64,000 nucleotides of DNA from Closterium sp. NIES-65 (lineage: Eukaryota > Streptophyta > Zygnematophyceae > Desmidiales > Closteriaceae): positions 1 to 64,000 of the forward strand of contig CANXME010002189.1 of assembly GCA_948144175.1 (NCBI GenBank). Direction: 5' to 3'. The notes below the pieces were generated by a model, which worked only from the letters and a program-made list of their open reading frames with translations, made no database searches and was not told the DNA's origin. This document shows positions 49,201 to 61,200 of this stretch, one piece after another; the first letter of the stretch is position 1, and each line of letters starts with the position of its first letter. Position numbers and translations under genes: made by a program.

Positions 49201-52200
49201 CGCCCCGTCCCTTGCTGCCAGTCAACCCGCCCCGTCCCTTGCTGTCAGTCAACCCGCCCCGTCCTTTGCTGCCAGTCAACCCGCCCCGTCCCTTGCTGTC
49301 AGTCAACCTGCCCCGTCCTTTGCTGCCAGTCAACCCGCCCCGTCCCTTGCTGTCAGTCAACCCGCCCCGTCCCTTGCTGCCAGTCAACCCGCCCCGTCCC
49401 TTGCTGTCAGTCAACCCGCCCCGTCCTTTGCTGCCAGTCAACCCGCCCCGTCCCTTGCTGTCAGTCAACCTGCCCCGTCCCTTGCTGTCAGTCAACCCGC
49501 CCCGTCCCTTGCTGTCAGTCAACCCGCCCCGTCCTTTGCTGCCAGTCAACCCGCCCCGTCCCTTGCTGCCAGTCAACCCGCCCCGTCCCTTGCTGCCAGT
49601 CAACCCGCCCCGTCCCTTGCTTCCAGTCAACCCGCCCCGTCCCTTGCTGTCAGTCAACCCGCCCCGTCCCTTGCTGTCAGTCAACCCGCCCCGTCCTTTG
49701 CTGCCAGTCAACCCGCCCCGTCCCTTGCTGTCAGTCAACCTGCCCCGTCCCTTGCTGTCAGTCAACCCGCCCCGTCCCTTGCTGCCAGTCTACCCGCCCC
49801 GTCCTTTGCTGCCAGTCTACCCGCCCCGTCCCTTGCTGTCAGTCAACCCGCCCCGTCCCTTGCTGTCAGTCAACCCGCCCCGTCCTTTGCTGCCAGTCAA
49901 CCCGCCCCGTCCCTTGCTGTCAGTCAACCCGCCCCGTCCCTTGCTGCCAGTCAACCCGCCCCGTCCCTTGCTGCCAGTCAACCCGCCCCGTCCCTTGCTG
50001 CCAGTCAACTCGCCCCGTCCTTTGCTGCCAGTCAACCCGCCCCGTCCCTTGCTGCCAGTCAACCCGCCCCGTCCCTTGCTGTCAGTCAACCCGCCCCGTC
50101 CCTTGCTGCCAGTCAACCCGCCCCGTCCCTTGCTGTCAGTCAACCCGCCCCGTCCCTTGCTGCCAGTCAACCCGCCCCGTCCCTTGCTGCCAGTCAACCC
50201 GCCCCGTCCCTTGCTGCCAGTCAACCCGCCCCGTCCTTTGCTGCCAGTCAACCCGCCCCGTCCCTTGCTGTCAGTCAACCCGCCCCGTCCCTTGCTGCCA
50301 GTCAACCCGCCCCGTCCCTTGCTGCCAGTCAACCCGCCCCGTCCCTTGCTGCCAGTCAACCCGCCCCGTCCCTTGCTGTCAGTCAACCCCCCCCCGTCCC
50401 TTGCTGTCAGTCAACCCGCCCCGTCCTTTGCTGCCAGTCAACCCGCCCCGTCCCTTGCTGTCAGTCAACCTGCCCCGTCCCTTGCTGCCAGTCAACCCGC
50501 CCCGTCCCTTGCTGCCAGTCAACCCGCCCCGTCCCTTGCTGTCAGTCAACCCGCCCCGTCCCTTGCTGCCAGTCAACCCGCCCCGTCCCTTGCTGCCAGT
50601 CAACCCGCCCCGTCCCTTGCTGCCAGTCAACCCGCCCCGTCCTTTGCTGCCAGTCAACCCGCCCCGTCCCTTGCTGCCAGTCAACCCGCCCCGTCCCTTG
50701 CTGTCAGTCAATCCGCCCCGTCCCTTGCTGTCAGTCAACCCGCCCCGTCCTTTGCTGCCAGTCAACCCGCCCCGTCCCTTGCTGTCAGTCAACCCGCCCC
50801 GTCCCTTGCTGCCAGTCAACCCGCCCCGTCCCTTGCTGCCAGTCAACCCGCCCCGTCCCTTGCTGCCAGTCAACCCGCCCCGTCCTTTGCTGCCAGTCAA
50901 CCCGCCCCGTCCCTTGCTGCCAGTCAACCCGCCCCGTCCCTTGCTGTCAGTCAACCCGCCCCGTCCCTTGCTGCCAGTCAACCCGCCCCGTCCCTTGCTG
51001 TCAGTCAACCCGCCCCGTCCCTTGCTGCCAGTCAACCCGCCCCGTCCCTTGCTGCCAGTCAACCCGCCCCGTCCCTTGCTGCCAGTCAACCCGCCCCGTC
51101 CTTTGCTGCCAGTCAACCCGCCCCGTCCCTTGCTGTCAGTCAACCCGCCCCGTCCCTTGCTGCCAGTCAACCCGCTCCGTCCCTTGCTGCCAGTCAACCC
51201 GCCCCGTCCCTTGCTGCCAGTCAACCCGCCCCGTCCCTTGCTGCCAGTCAACCCGCCCCGTCCCTTGCTGCCAGTCAACCCGCCCCGTCCCTTGCTGCCA
51301 GTCAACCCGCCCCGTCCCTTGCTGTCAGTCAACCCGCCCCGTCCCTTGCTGGCAGTCAACCCGCCCCGTCCCTTGCTGCCAGTCAACCCGCCCCGTCCCT
51401 TGCTGCCAGTCAACCCGCCCCGTCCCTTGCTGCCAGTCAACCCGCCCCGTCCCTTGCTGTCAGTCAACCCGCCCCGTCCCTTGCTGTCAGTCAACCCGCC
51501 CCGTCCTTTGCTGCCAGTCAACCCGCCCCGTCCCTTGCTGTCAGTCAACCTGCCCCGTCCCTTGCTGCCAGTCAACCCGCCCCGTCCCTTGCTGCCAGTC
51601 AACCCGCCCCGTCCCTTGTTAGTCAACCCGCCCCGTCCCTTGCTGCCAGTCAACCCGCCCCGTCCCTTGCTGCCAGTCAACCCGCCCCGTCCCTTGCTGC
51701 CAGTCAACCCGCCCCGTCCCTTGCTGCCAGTCAACCCGCCCCGTCCCTTGCTGTCAGTCAACCCGCCCCGTCCCTTGCTGCCAGTCAACCTGCCCCGTCC
51801 TTTGCTGTCAGTCAACCCGCCCCGTCCCTTGCTGTCAGTCAACCTGCCCCGTCCCTTGCTGCCAGTCAACCCGCCCCGTCCCTTGCTGCCAGTCAACCCG
51901 CCCCGTCCTTTGCTGCCAGTCAACCCGCCCCGTCCCTTGCTGTCAGTCAACCCGCCCCGTCCCTTGCTGCCAGTCAACCCGCCCCGTCCCTTGCTGTCAG
52001 TCAACCCGCCCCGTCCTTTGCTGCCAGTCAACCCACCCCGTCCCTTGCTGTCAGTCAACCCGCCCCGTCCCTTGCTGTCAGTCAACCCGCCCCGTCCTTT
52101 GCTGCCAGTCAACCCGCCCCGTCCCTTGCTGTCAGTCAACTTGCCCCGTCCCTTGCTGCCAGTCAACCCGCCCCGTCCTTTGGTGCCAGTCAACCCGCCC

Positions 52201-55200
52201 CGTCCCTTGCTGTCAGTCAACCCGCCCCGTCCCTTGCTGTCAGTCAACCCGCCCCGTCCCTTGCTGCCAGTCAACCCGCCCCGTCCCTTGCTGTCAGTCA
52301 ACCCGCCCCGTCCCTTGCTGTCAGTCAACCCGCCCCGTCCCTTGCTGCCAGTCAACCCGCGCCGTCCCTTGCTGCCAGTCAACCCGCCCCGTCCCTTGCT
52401 GTCAGTCAACCCGCCCCGTCCCTTGCTGCCAGTCAACCCGCCCCGTCCCTTGCTGCCAGTCAACCCGCCCCGTCCCTTGCTGCCAGTCAACCCGCCCCGT
52501 CCCTTGCTGTCAGTCAACCCGCCCCGTCCCTTGCTGCCAGTCAACCCGCCCCGTCCCTTGCTGTCAGTCAACCCGCCCCGTCCCTTGCTGGCAGTCAACC
52601 CGCCCCGTCCCTTGCTGCCAGTCAACCCGCCCCGTCCCTTGCTGCCAGTCAACCCGCCCCGTCCCTTGCTGCCAGTCAACCCGCCCCGTCCCTTGCTGTC
52701 AGTCAACCCGCCCCGTCCCTTGCTGTCAGTCAACCCGCCCCGTCCTTTGCTGCCAGTCAACCCGCCCCGTCCCTTGCTGTCAGTCAACCCGCCCCGTCCC
52801 TTGCTGCCAGTCAACCCGCCCCGTCCCTTGCTGCCAGTCAACCCGCCCCGTCCCTTGTTAGTCAACCCGCCCCGTCCCTTGCTGCCAGTCAACCCGCCCC
52901 GTCCCTTGCTGCCAGTCAACCCGCCCCGTCCCTTGCTGCCAGTCAACCCGCCCCGTCCTTTGCTGCCAGTCAACCCGCCCCGTCCCTTGCTGCCAGTCAA
53001 CCCGCCCCGTCCCTTGCTGTCAGTCAACCCGCCCCGTCCCTTGCTGCCAGTCAACCTGCCCCGTCCTTTGCTGTCAGTCAACCCGCCCCGTCCCTTGCTG
53101 TCAGTCAACCTGCCCCGTCCCTTGCTGCCAGTCAACCCGCCCCGTCCCTTGCTGCCAGTCAACCCGCCCCGTCCTTTGCTGCCAGTCAACCCGCCCCGTC
53201 CCTTGCTGTCAGTCAACCCGCCCCGTCCCTTGCTGCCAGTCAACCCGCCCCGTCCCTTGCTGCCAGTCAACCCGCCCCGTCCCTTGCTTCCAGTCAACCC
53301 GCCCCGTCCCTTGCTGTCAGTCAACCCGCCCCGTCCCTTGCTGTCAGTCAACCCGCCCCGTCCTTTGCTGCCAGTCAACCCGCCCCGTCCCTTGCTGTCA
53401 GTCAACCTGCCCCGTCCCTTGCTGTCAGTCAACCCGCCCCGTCCCTTGCTGTCAGTCAACCCGCCCCGTCCTTTGCTGCCAGTCTACCCGCCCCGTCCCT
53501 TGCTGTCAGTCAACCCGCCCCGTCCCTTGCTGTCAGTCAACCCGCCCCGTCCTTTGCTGCCAGTCAACCCGCCCCGTCCCTTGCTGTCAGTCAACCCGCC
53601 CCGTCCCTTGCTGCCAGTCAACCCGCCCCGTCCCTTGCTGCCAGTCAACCCGCCCCGTCCCTTGCTGCCAGTCAACCCGCCCCGTCCTTTGCTGCCAGTC
53701 AACCCGCCCCGTCCCTTGCTGCCAGTCAACCCGCCCCGTCCCTTGCTGTCAGTCAACCCGCCCCGTCCCTTGCTGCCAGTCAACCCGCCCCGTCCCTTGC
53801 TGTCAGTCAACCCGCCCCGTCCCTTGCTGCCAGTCAACCCGCCCCGTCCCTTGCTGCCAGTCAACCCGCCCCGTCCCTTGCTGCCAGTCAACCCGCCCCG
53901 TCCTTTGCTGCCAGTCAACCCGCCCCGTCCCTTGCTGTCAGTCAACCCGCCCCGTCCCTTGCTGCCAGTCAACCCGCCCCGTCCCTTGCTGCCAGTCAAC
54001 CCGCCCCGTCCCTTGCTGCCAGTCAACCCGCCCCGTCCCTTGCTGTCAGTCAACCCGCCCCGTCCCTTGCTGTCAGTCAACCCGCCCCGTCCTTTGCTGC
54101 CAGTCAACCCGCCCCGTCCCTTGCTGTCAGTCAACCTGCCCCGTCCCTTGCTACCAGTCAACCCGCCCCGTCCCTTGCTGCCAGTCAACCCGCCCCGTCC
54201 CTTGCTGTCAGTCAACCCGCCCCGTCCCTTGCTGCCAGTCAACCCGCCCCGTCCCTTGCTGCCAGTCAACCCGCCCCGTCCCTTGCTGCCAGTCAACCCG
54301 CCCCGTCCTTTGCTGCCAGTCAACCCGCCCCGTCCCTTGCTGCCAGTCAACCCGCCCCGTCCCTTGCTGTCAGTCAATCCGCCCCGTCCCTTGCTGTCAG
54401 TCAACCCGCCCCGTCCTTTGCTGCCAGTCAACCCGCCCCGTCCCTTGCTGTCAGTCAACCCGCCCCGTCCCTTGCTGCCAGTCAACCCGCCCCGTCCCTT
54501 GCTGCCAGTCAACCCGCCCCGTCCCTTGCTGCCAGTCAACCCGCCCCGTCCCTTGCTGTCAGTCAACCCGCCCCGTCCCTTGCTGTCAGTCAACCCGCCC
54601 CGTCCTTTGCTGCCAGTCAACCCGCCCCGTCCCTTGCTGTCAGTCAACCCGCCCCGTCCTTTGCTGCCAGTCAACCCGCCCCGTCCCTTGCTGTCAGTCA
54701 ACCTGCCCCGTCCCTTGCTGCCAGTCAACCCGCCCCGTCCCTTGCTGCCAGTCAACCCGCCCCGTCCTTTGCTGCCAGTCAACCCGCCCCGTCCCTTGCT
54801 GCCAGTCAACCCGCCCCGTCCCTTGCTGTCAGTCAACCCGCCCCGTCCCTTGCTGCCAGTCAACCTGCCCCGTCCTTTGCTGTCAGTCAACCCGCCCCGT
54901 CCCTTGCTGTCAGTCAACCTGCCCCGTCCCTTGCTGCCAGTCAACCCGCCCCGTCCCTTGCTGCCAGTCAACCCGCCCCGTCCTTTGCTGCCAGTCAACC
55001 CGCCCCGTCCCTTGCTGTCAGTCAACCCGCCCCGTCCCTTGCTGCCAGTCAACCCGCCCCGTCCCTTGCTGCCAGTCAACCCGCCCCGTCCCTTGCTTCC
55101 AGTCAACCCGCCCCGTCCCTTGCTGTCAGTCAACCCGCCCCGTCCCTTGCTGTCAGTCAACCCGCCCCGTCCTTTGCTGCCAGTCAACCCGCCCCGTCCC

Positions 55201-58200
55201 TTGCTGTCAGTCAACCTCATCCAACGCTCGCTTGCTGTCAGTCAACCCGCCCCGTCCCTTGCTGTCAGTCAACCCGCCCCGTCCTTTGCTGCCAGTCAAC
55301 CCGCCCCGTCCCTTGCTGTCAGTCAACCTGCCCCGTCCCTTGCTGCCAGTCAACCCGCCCCGTCCCTTGCTGCCAGTCAACCCGCCCCGTCCCTTGCTGC
55401 CAGTCAACCCGCCCCGTCCCTTGCTGCCAGTCAACCCGCCCCGTCCTTAGCTGTCAGTCAACCCGCCCCGTCCTTTGCTGCCAGTGTACCCGCCCCGTCC
55501 CTTGCTGTCAGTCAACCCGCCCCGTCCCTTGCTGTCAGTCAACCCGCCCCGTCCTTTGCTGCCAGTCAACCCGCCCCGTCCCTTGCTGTCAGTCAACCCG
55601 CCCCGTCCCTTGCTGCCAGTCAACCCGCCCCGTCCCTTGCTGCCAGTCAACCCGCCCCGTCCCTTGCTGCCAGTCAACCCGCCCCGTCCTTTGCTGCCAG
55701 TCAACCCGCCCCGTCCCTAGCTGCCAGTCAACCCGCCCCGTCCCTTGCTGTCAGTCAACCCGCCCCGTCCCTTGCTGCCAGTCAACCCGCCCCGTCCCTT
55801 GCTGTCAGTCAACCCGCCCCGTCCCTTGCTGCCAGTCAACCCGCCCCGTCCCTTGCTGCCAGTCAACCCGCCCCGTCCCTTGCTGCCAGTCAACCCGCCC
55901 CGTCCTTTGCTGCCAGTCAACCCGCCCCGTCCCTTGCTGTCAGTCAACCCGCCCCGTCCCTTGCTGCCAGTCAACCCGCCCCGTCCCTTGCTGCCAGTCA
56001 ACCCGCCCCGTCCCTTGCTGCCAGTCAACCCGCCCCGTCCCTTGCTGTCAGTCAACCCGCCCCGTCCCTTGCTGTCAGTCAACCCGCCCCGTCCTTTGCT
56101 GCCAGTCAACCCGCCCCGTCCCTTGCTGTCAGTCAACCTGCCCCGTCCCTTGCTGCCAGTCAACCCGCCCCGTCCCTTGCTGCCAGTCAACCCGCCCCGT
56201 CCCTTGCTGTCAGTCAACCTGCCCCGTCCCTTGCTGCCAGTCAACCCGCCCCGTCCCTTGCTGCCAGTCAACCCGCCCCGTCCCTTGCTGTCAGTCAACC
56301 CGCCCCGTCCCTTGCTGCCAGTCAACCCGCCCCGTCCCTTGCTGCCAGTCAACCCGCCCCGTCCCTTGCTTCCAGTCAACCCGCCCCGTCCCTTGCTGTC
56401 AGTCAACCCGCCCCGTCCCTTGCTGTCAGTCAACCCGCCCCGTCCTTTGCTGCCAGTCAACCCGCCCCGTCCCTTGCTGTCAGTCAACCTGCCCCGTCCC
56501 TTGCTGTCAGTCAACCCGCCCCGTCCCTTGCTGTCAGTCAACCCGCCCCGTCCTTTGCTGCCAGTCTACCCGCCCCGTCCCTTGCTGTCAGTCAACCCGC
56601 CCCGTCCCTTGCTGTCAGTCAACCCGCCCCGTCCCTTGCTGTCAGTCAACCCGCCCCGTCCTTTGCTGCCAGTCAACCCGCCCCGTCCCTTGCTGTCAGT
56701 CAACCTGCCCCGTCCCTTGCTGCCAGTCAACCCGCCCCGTCCCTTGCTGCCAGTCAACCCGCCCCGTCCCTTGCTTCCAGTCAACCCGCCCCGTCCCTTG
56801 CTGTCAGTCAACCCGCCCCGTCCCTTGCTGTCAGTCAACCCGCCCCGTCCTTTGCTGCCAGTCAACCCGCCCCGTCCCTTGCTGTCAGTCAACCTGCCCC
56901 GTCCCTTGCTGTCAGTCAACCCGCCCCGTCCCTTGCTGTCAGTCAACCCGCCCCGTCCTTTGCTGCCAGTCAACCCGCCCCGTCCCTTGCTGTCAGTCAA
57001 CCTGCCCCGTCCCTTGCTGCCAGTCAACCCGCCCCGTCCCTTGCTGCCAGTCAACCCGCCCCGTCCCTTGCTGCCAGTCAACCCGCCCCGTCCCTTGCTG
57101 CCAGTCAACCCGCCCCGTCCTTTGCTGCCAGTCAACCCGCCCCGTCCCTTGCTGCCAGTCAACCCGCCCCGTCCCTTGCTGTCAGTCAACCCGCCCCGTC
57201 CCTTGCTGCCAGTCAACCTGCCCCGTCCTTTGCTGTCAGTCAACCCGCCCCGTCCCTTGCTGTCAGTCAACCTGCCCCGTCCCTTGCTGCCAGTCAACCC
57301 GCCCCGTCCCTTGCTGCCAGTCAACCCGCCCCGTCCTTTGCTGCCAGTCAACCCGCCCCGTCCCTTGCTGTCAGTCAACCCGCCCCGTCCCTTGCTGCCA
57401 GTCAACCCGCCCCGTCCCTTGCTGCCAGTCAACCCGCCCCGTCCCTTGCTTCCAGTCAACCCGCCCCGTCCCTTGCTGTCAGTCAACCCGCCCCGTCCCT
57501 TGCTGTCAGTCAACCCGCCCCGTCCTTTGCTGCCAGTCAACCCGCCCCGTCCCTTGCTGTCAGTCAACCTGCCCCGTCCCTTGCTGTCAGTCAACCCGCC
57601 CCGTCCCTTGCTGTCAGTCAACCCGCCCCGTCCTTTGCTGCCAGTCTACCCGCCCCGTCCCTTGCTGTCAGTCAACCCGCCCCGTCCCTTGCTGTCAGTC
57701 AACCCGCCCCGTCCTTTGCTGCCAGTCAACCCGCCCCGTCCCTTGCTGTCAGTCAACCCGCCCGGTCCCTTGCTGCCAGTCAACCCGCCCCGTCCCTTGC
57801 TGCCAGTCAACCCGCCCCGTCCCTTGCTGCCAGTCAACCCGCCCCGTCCTTTGCTGCCAGTCAACCCGCCCCGTCCCTTGCTGCCAGTCAACCCGCCCCG
57901 TCCCTTGCTGTCAGTCAACCCGCCCCGTCCCTTGCTGCCAGTCAACCCGCCCCGTCCCTTGCTGTCAGTCAACCCGCCCCGTCCCTTGCTGCCAGTCAAC
58001 CCGCCCCGTCCCTTGCTGCCAGTCAACCCGCCCCGTCCCTTGCTGCCAGTCAACCCGCCCCGTCCTTTGCTGCCAGTCAACCCGCCCCGTCCCTTGCTGT
58101 CAGTCAACCCGCCCCGTCCCTTGCTGCCAGTCAACCCGCCCCGTCCCTTGCTGCCAGTCAACCCGCCCCGTCCCTTGCTGCCAGTCAACCCGCCCCGTCC

Positions 58201-61200
58201 CTTGCTGTCAGTCAACCCGCCCCGTCCCTTGCTGTCAGTCAACCCGCCCCGTCCTTTGCTGCCAGTCAACCCGCCCCGTCCCTTGCTGTCAGTCAACCTG
58301 CCCCGTCCCTTGCTGCCAGTCAACCCGCCCCGTCCCTTGCTGCCAGTCAACCCGCCCCGTCCCTTGCTGTCAGTCAACCCGCCCCGTCCCTTGCTGCCAG
58401 TCAACCCGCCCCGTCCCTTGCTGCCAGTCAACCCGCCCCGTCCCTTGCTGCCAGTCAACCCGCCCCGTCCTTTGCTGCCAGTCAACCCGCCCCGTCCCTT
58501 GCTGCCAGTCAACCCGCCCCGTCCCTTGCTGTCAGTCAATCCGCCCCGTCCCTTGCTGTCAGTCAACCCGCCCCGTCCTTTGCTGCCAGTCAACCCGCCC
58601 CGTCCCTTGCTGTCAGTCAACCCGCCCCGTCCCTTGCTGCCAGTCAACCCGCCCCGTCCCTTGCTGCCAGTCAACCCGCCCCGTCCCTTGCTGCCAGTCA
58701 ACCCGCCCCGTCCCTTGCTGTCAGTCAACCCGCCCCGTCCCTTGCTGTCAGTCAACCCGCCCCGTCCTTTGCTGCCAGTCAACCCGCCCCGTCCCTTGCT
58801 GTCAGTCAACCCGCCCCGTCCTTTGCTGCCAGTCAACCCGCCCCGTCCCTTGCTGTCAGTCAACCTGCCCCGTCCCTTGCTGCCAGTCAACCCGCCCCGT
58901 CCCTTGCTGCCAATCAACCCGCCCCGTCCCTTGTTAGTCAACCCGCCCCGTCCCTTGCTGCCAGTCAACCCGCCCCGTCCCTTGCTGCCAGTCAACCCGC
59001 CCCGTCCCTTGCTGCCAGTCAACCCGCCCCGTCCTTTGCTGCCAGTCAACCCGCCCCGTCCCTTGCTGCCAGTCAACCCGCCCCGTCCCTTGCTGTCACT
59101 CAACCTGCCCCGTCCCTTGCTGCCAGTCAACCTGCCCCGTCCTTTGCTGTCAGTCAACCCGCCCCGTCCCTTGCTGTCAGTCAACCTGCCCCGTCCCTTG
59201 CTGCCAGTCAACCCGCCCCGTCCCTTGCTGCCAGTCAACCCGCCCCGTCCTTAGCTGCCAGTCAACCCGCCCCGTCCCTTGCTGTCAGTCAACCCGCCCC
59301 GTCCCTTGCTGCCAGTCAACCCGCCCCGTCCCTTGCTGCCAGTCAACCCGCCCCGTCCCTTGCTTCCAGTCAACCCGCCCCGTCCCTTGCTGTCAGTCAA
59401 CCCGCCCCGTCCCTTGCTGTCAGTCAACCCGCCCCGTCCTTTGCTGCCAGTCAACCCGCCCCGTCCCTTGCTGTCAGTCAACCTGCCCCGTCCCTTGCTG
59501 TCAGTCAACCCGCCCCGTCCCTTGCTGTCAGTCAACCCGCCCCGTCCTTTGCTGCCAGTCTACCCGCCCCGTCCCTTGCCGTCAGTCAACCCGCCCCGTC
59601 CCTTGCTGTCAGTCAACCCGCCCCGTCCTTTGCTGCCAGTCAACCCGCCCCGTCCCTTGCTGTCAGTCAACCCGCCCCGTCCCTTGCTGCCAGTCAACCC
59701 GCCCCGTCCCTTGCTGCCAGTCAACCCGCCCCGTCCCTTGCTGCCAGTCAACCCGCCCCGTCCTTTGCTGCCAGTCAACCCGCCCCGTCCCTTGCTGCCA
59801 GTCAACCCGCCCCGTCCCTTGCTGTCAGTCAACCCGCCCCGTCCCTTGCTGCCAGTCAACCCGCCCCGTCCCTTGCTGCCAGTCAACCCGCCCCGTCCCT
59901 TGCTGCCAGTCAACCCGCCCCGTCCCTTGCTGTCAGTCAACCCGCCCCGTCCCTTGCTGCCAGTCAACCCGCCCCGTCCCTTGCTGCCAGTCAACCCGCC
60001 CCGTCCCTTGCTGCCAGTCAACCCGCCCCGTCCTTTGCTGCCAGTCAACCCGCCCCGTCCCTTGCTGTCAGTCAACCTGCCCCGTCCCTTGCTGCCAGTC
60101 AACCCGCCCCGTCCCTTGCTGCCAGTCAACCCGCCCCGTCCCTTGCTGCCAGTCAACCCGCCCCGTCCCTTGCTGTCAGTCAACCCGCCCCGTCCCTTGC
60201 TGTCAGTCAACCCGCCCCGTCCTTTGCTGCCAGTCAACCCGCCCCGTCCCTTGCTGTCAGTCAACCTGCCCCGTCCCTTGCTGCCAGTCAACCCGCCCCG
60301 TCCCTTGCTGCCAGTCAACCCGCCCCGTCCCTTGCTGTCAGTCAACCCGCCCCGTCCCTTGCTGCCAGTCAACCCGCCCCGTCCCTTGCTGCCAGTCAAC
60401 CCGCCCCGTCCCTTGCTGCCAGTCAACCCGCCCCGTCCTTTGCTGCCAGTCAACCCGCCCCGTCCCTTGCTGCCAGTCAACCCGCCCCGTCCCTTGCATT
60501 CAGTCAATCCGCCCCGTCCCTTGCTGTCAGTCAACCCGCCCCGTCCTTTGCTGCCAGTCAACCCGCCCCGTCCCTTGCTGTCAGTCAACCCGCCCCGTCC
60601 CTTGCTGCCAGTCAACCCGCCCCGTCCCTTGCTGCCAGTCAACCCGCCCCGTCCCTTGCTGCCAGTCAACCCGCCCCGTCCCTTGCTGTCAGTCAACCCG
60701 CCCCGTCCCTTGCTGTCAGTCAACCCGCCCCGTCCTTTGCTGCCAGTCAACCCGCCCCGTCCCTTGCTGTCAGTCAACCCGCCCCGTCCTTTGGTGCCAG
60801 TCAGCCCGCCCCGTCCCTTGCTGTCAGTCAACCCGCCCCGTCCCTTGCTGTCAGTCAACCCGCCCCGTCCCTTGCTGCCAGTCAACCCGCCCCGTCCCTT
60901 GCTGCCAGTCAACCCGCCCCGTCCCTTGCTGTCAGTCAACCCGCCCTGTCCCTTGCTGCCAGTCAACCCGCCCCGTCCCTTGCTGCCAGTCAACCCGCCC
61001 CGTCCCTTGCTGCCAGTCAACCCGCCCCGTCCCTTGCTGTCAGTCAACCCGCCCCGTCCCTTGCTGGCAGTCAACCCGCCCCGTCCTTTGCTGCCAGTCA
61101 ACCCGCCCCGTCCCTTGCTGTCAGTCAACCCGCCCCGTCCCTTGCTGCCAGTCAACCCGCCCCGTCCCTTGCTGCCAGTCAACCCGCCCCGTCCTTTGCT

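Noticed and set aside
48321..58937. A single open frame of over 3500 codons on the plus strand
   Set aside because: It is the 27-bp minisatellite read through; the period is a multiple of three and the unit has no stop. Two or three frames and the opposite strand are open as well, and it lies in an intron.
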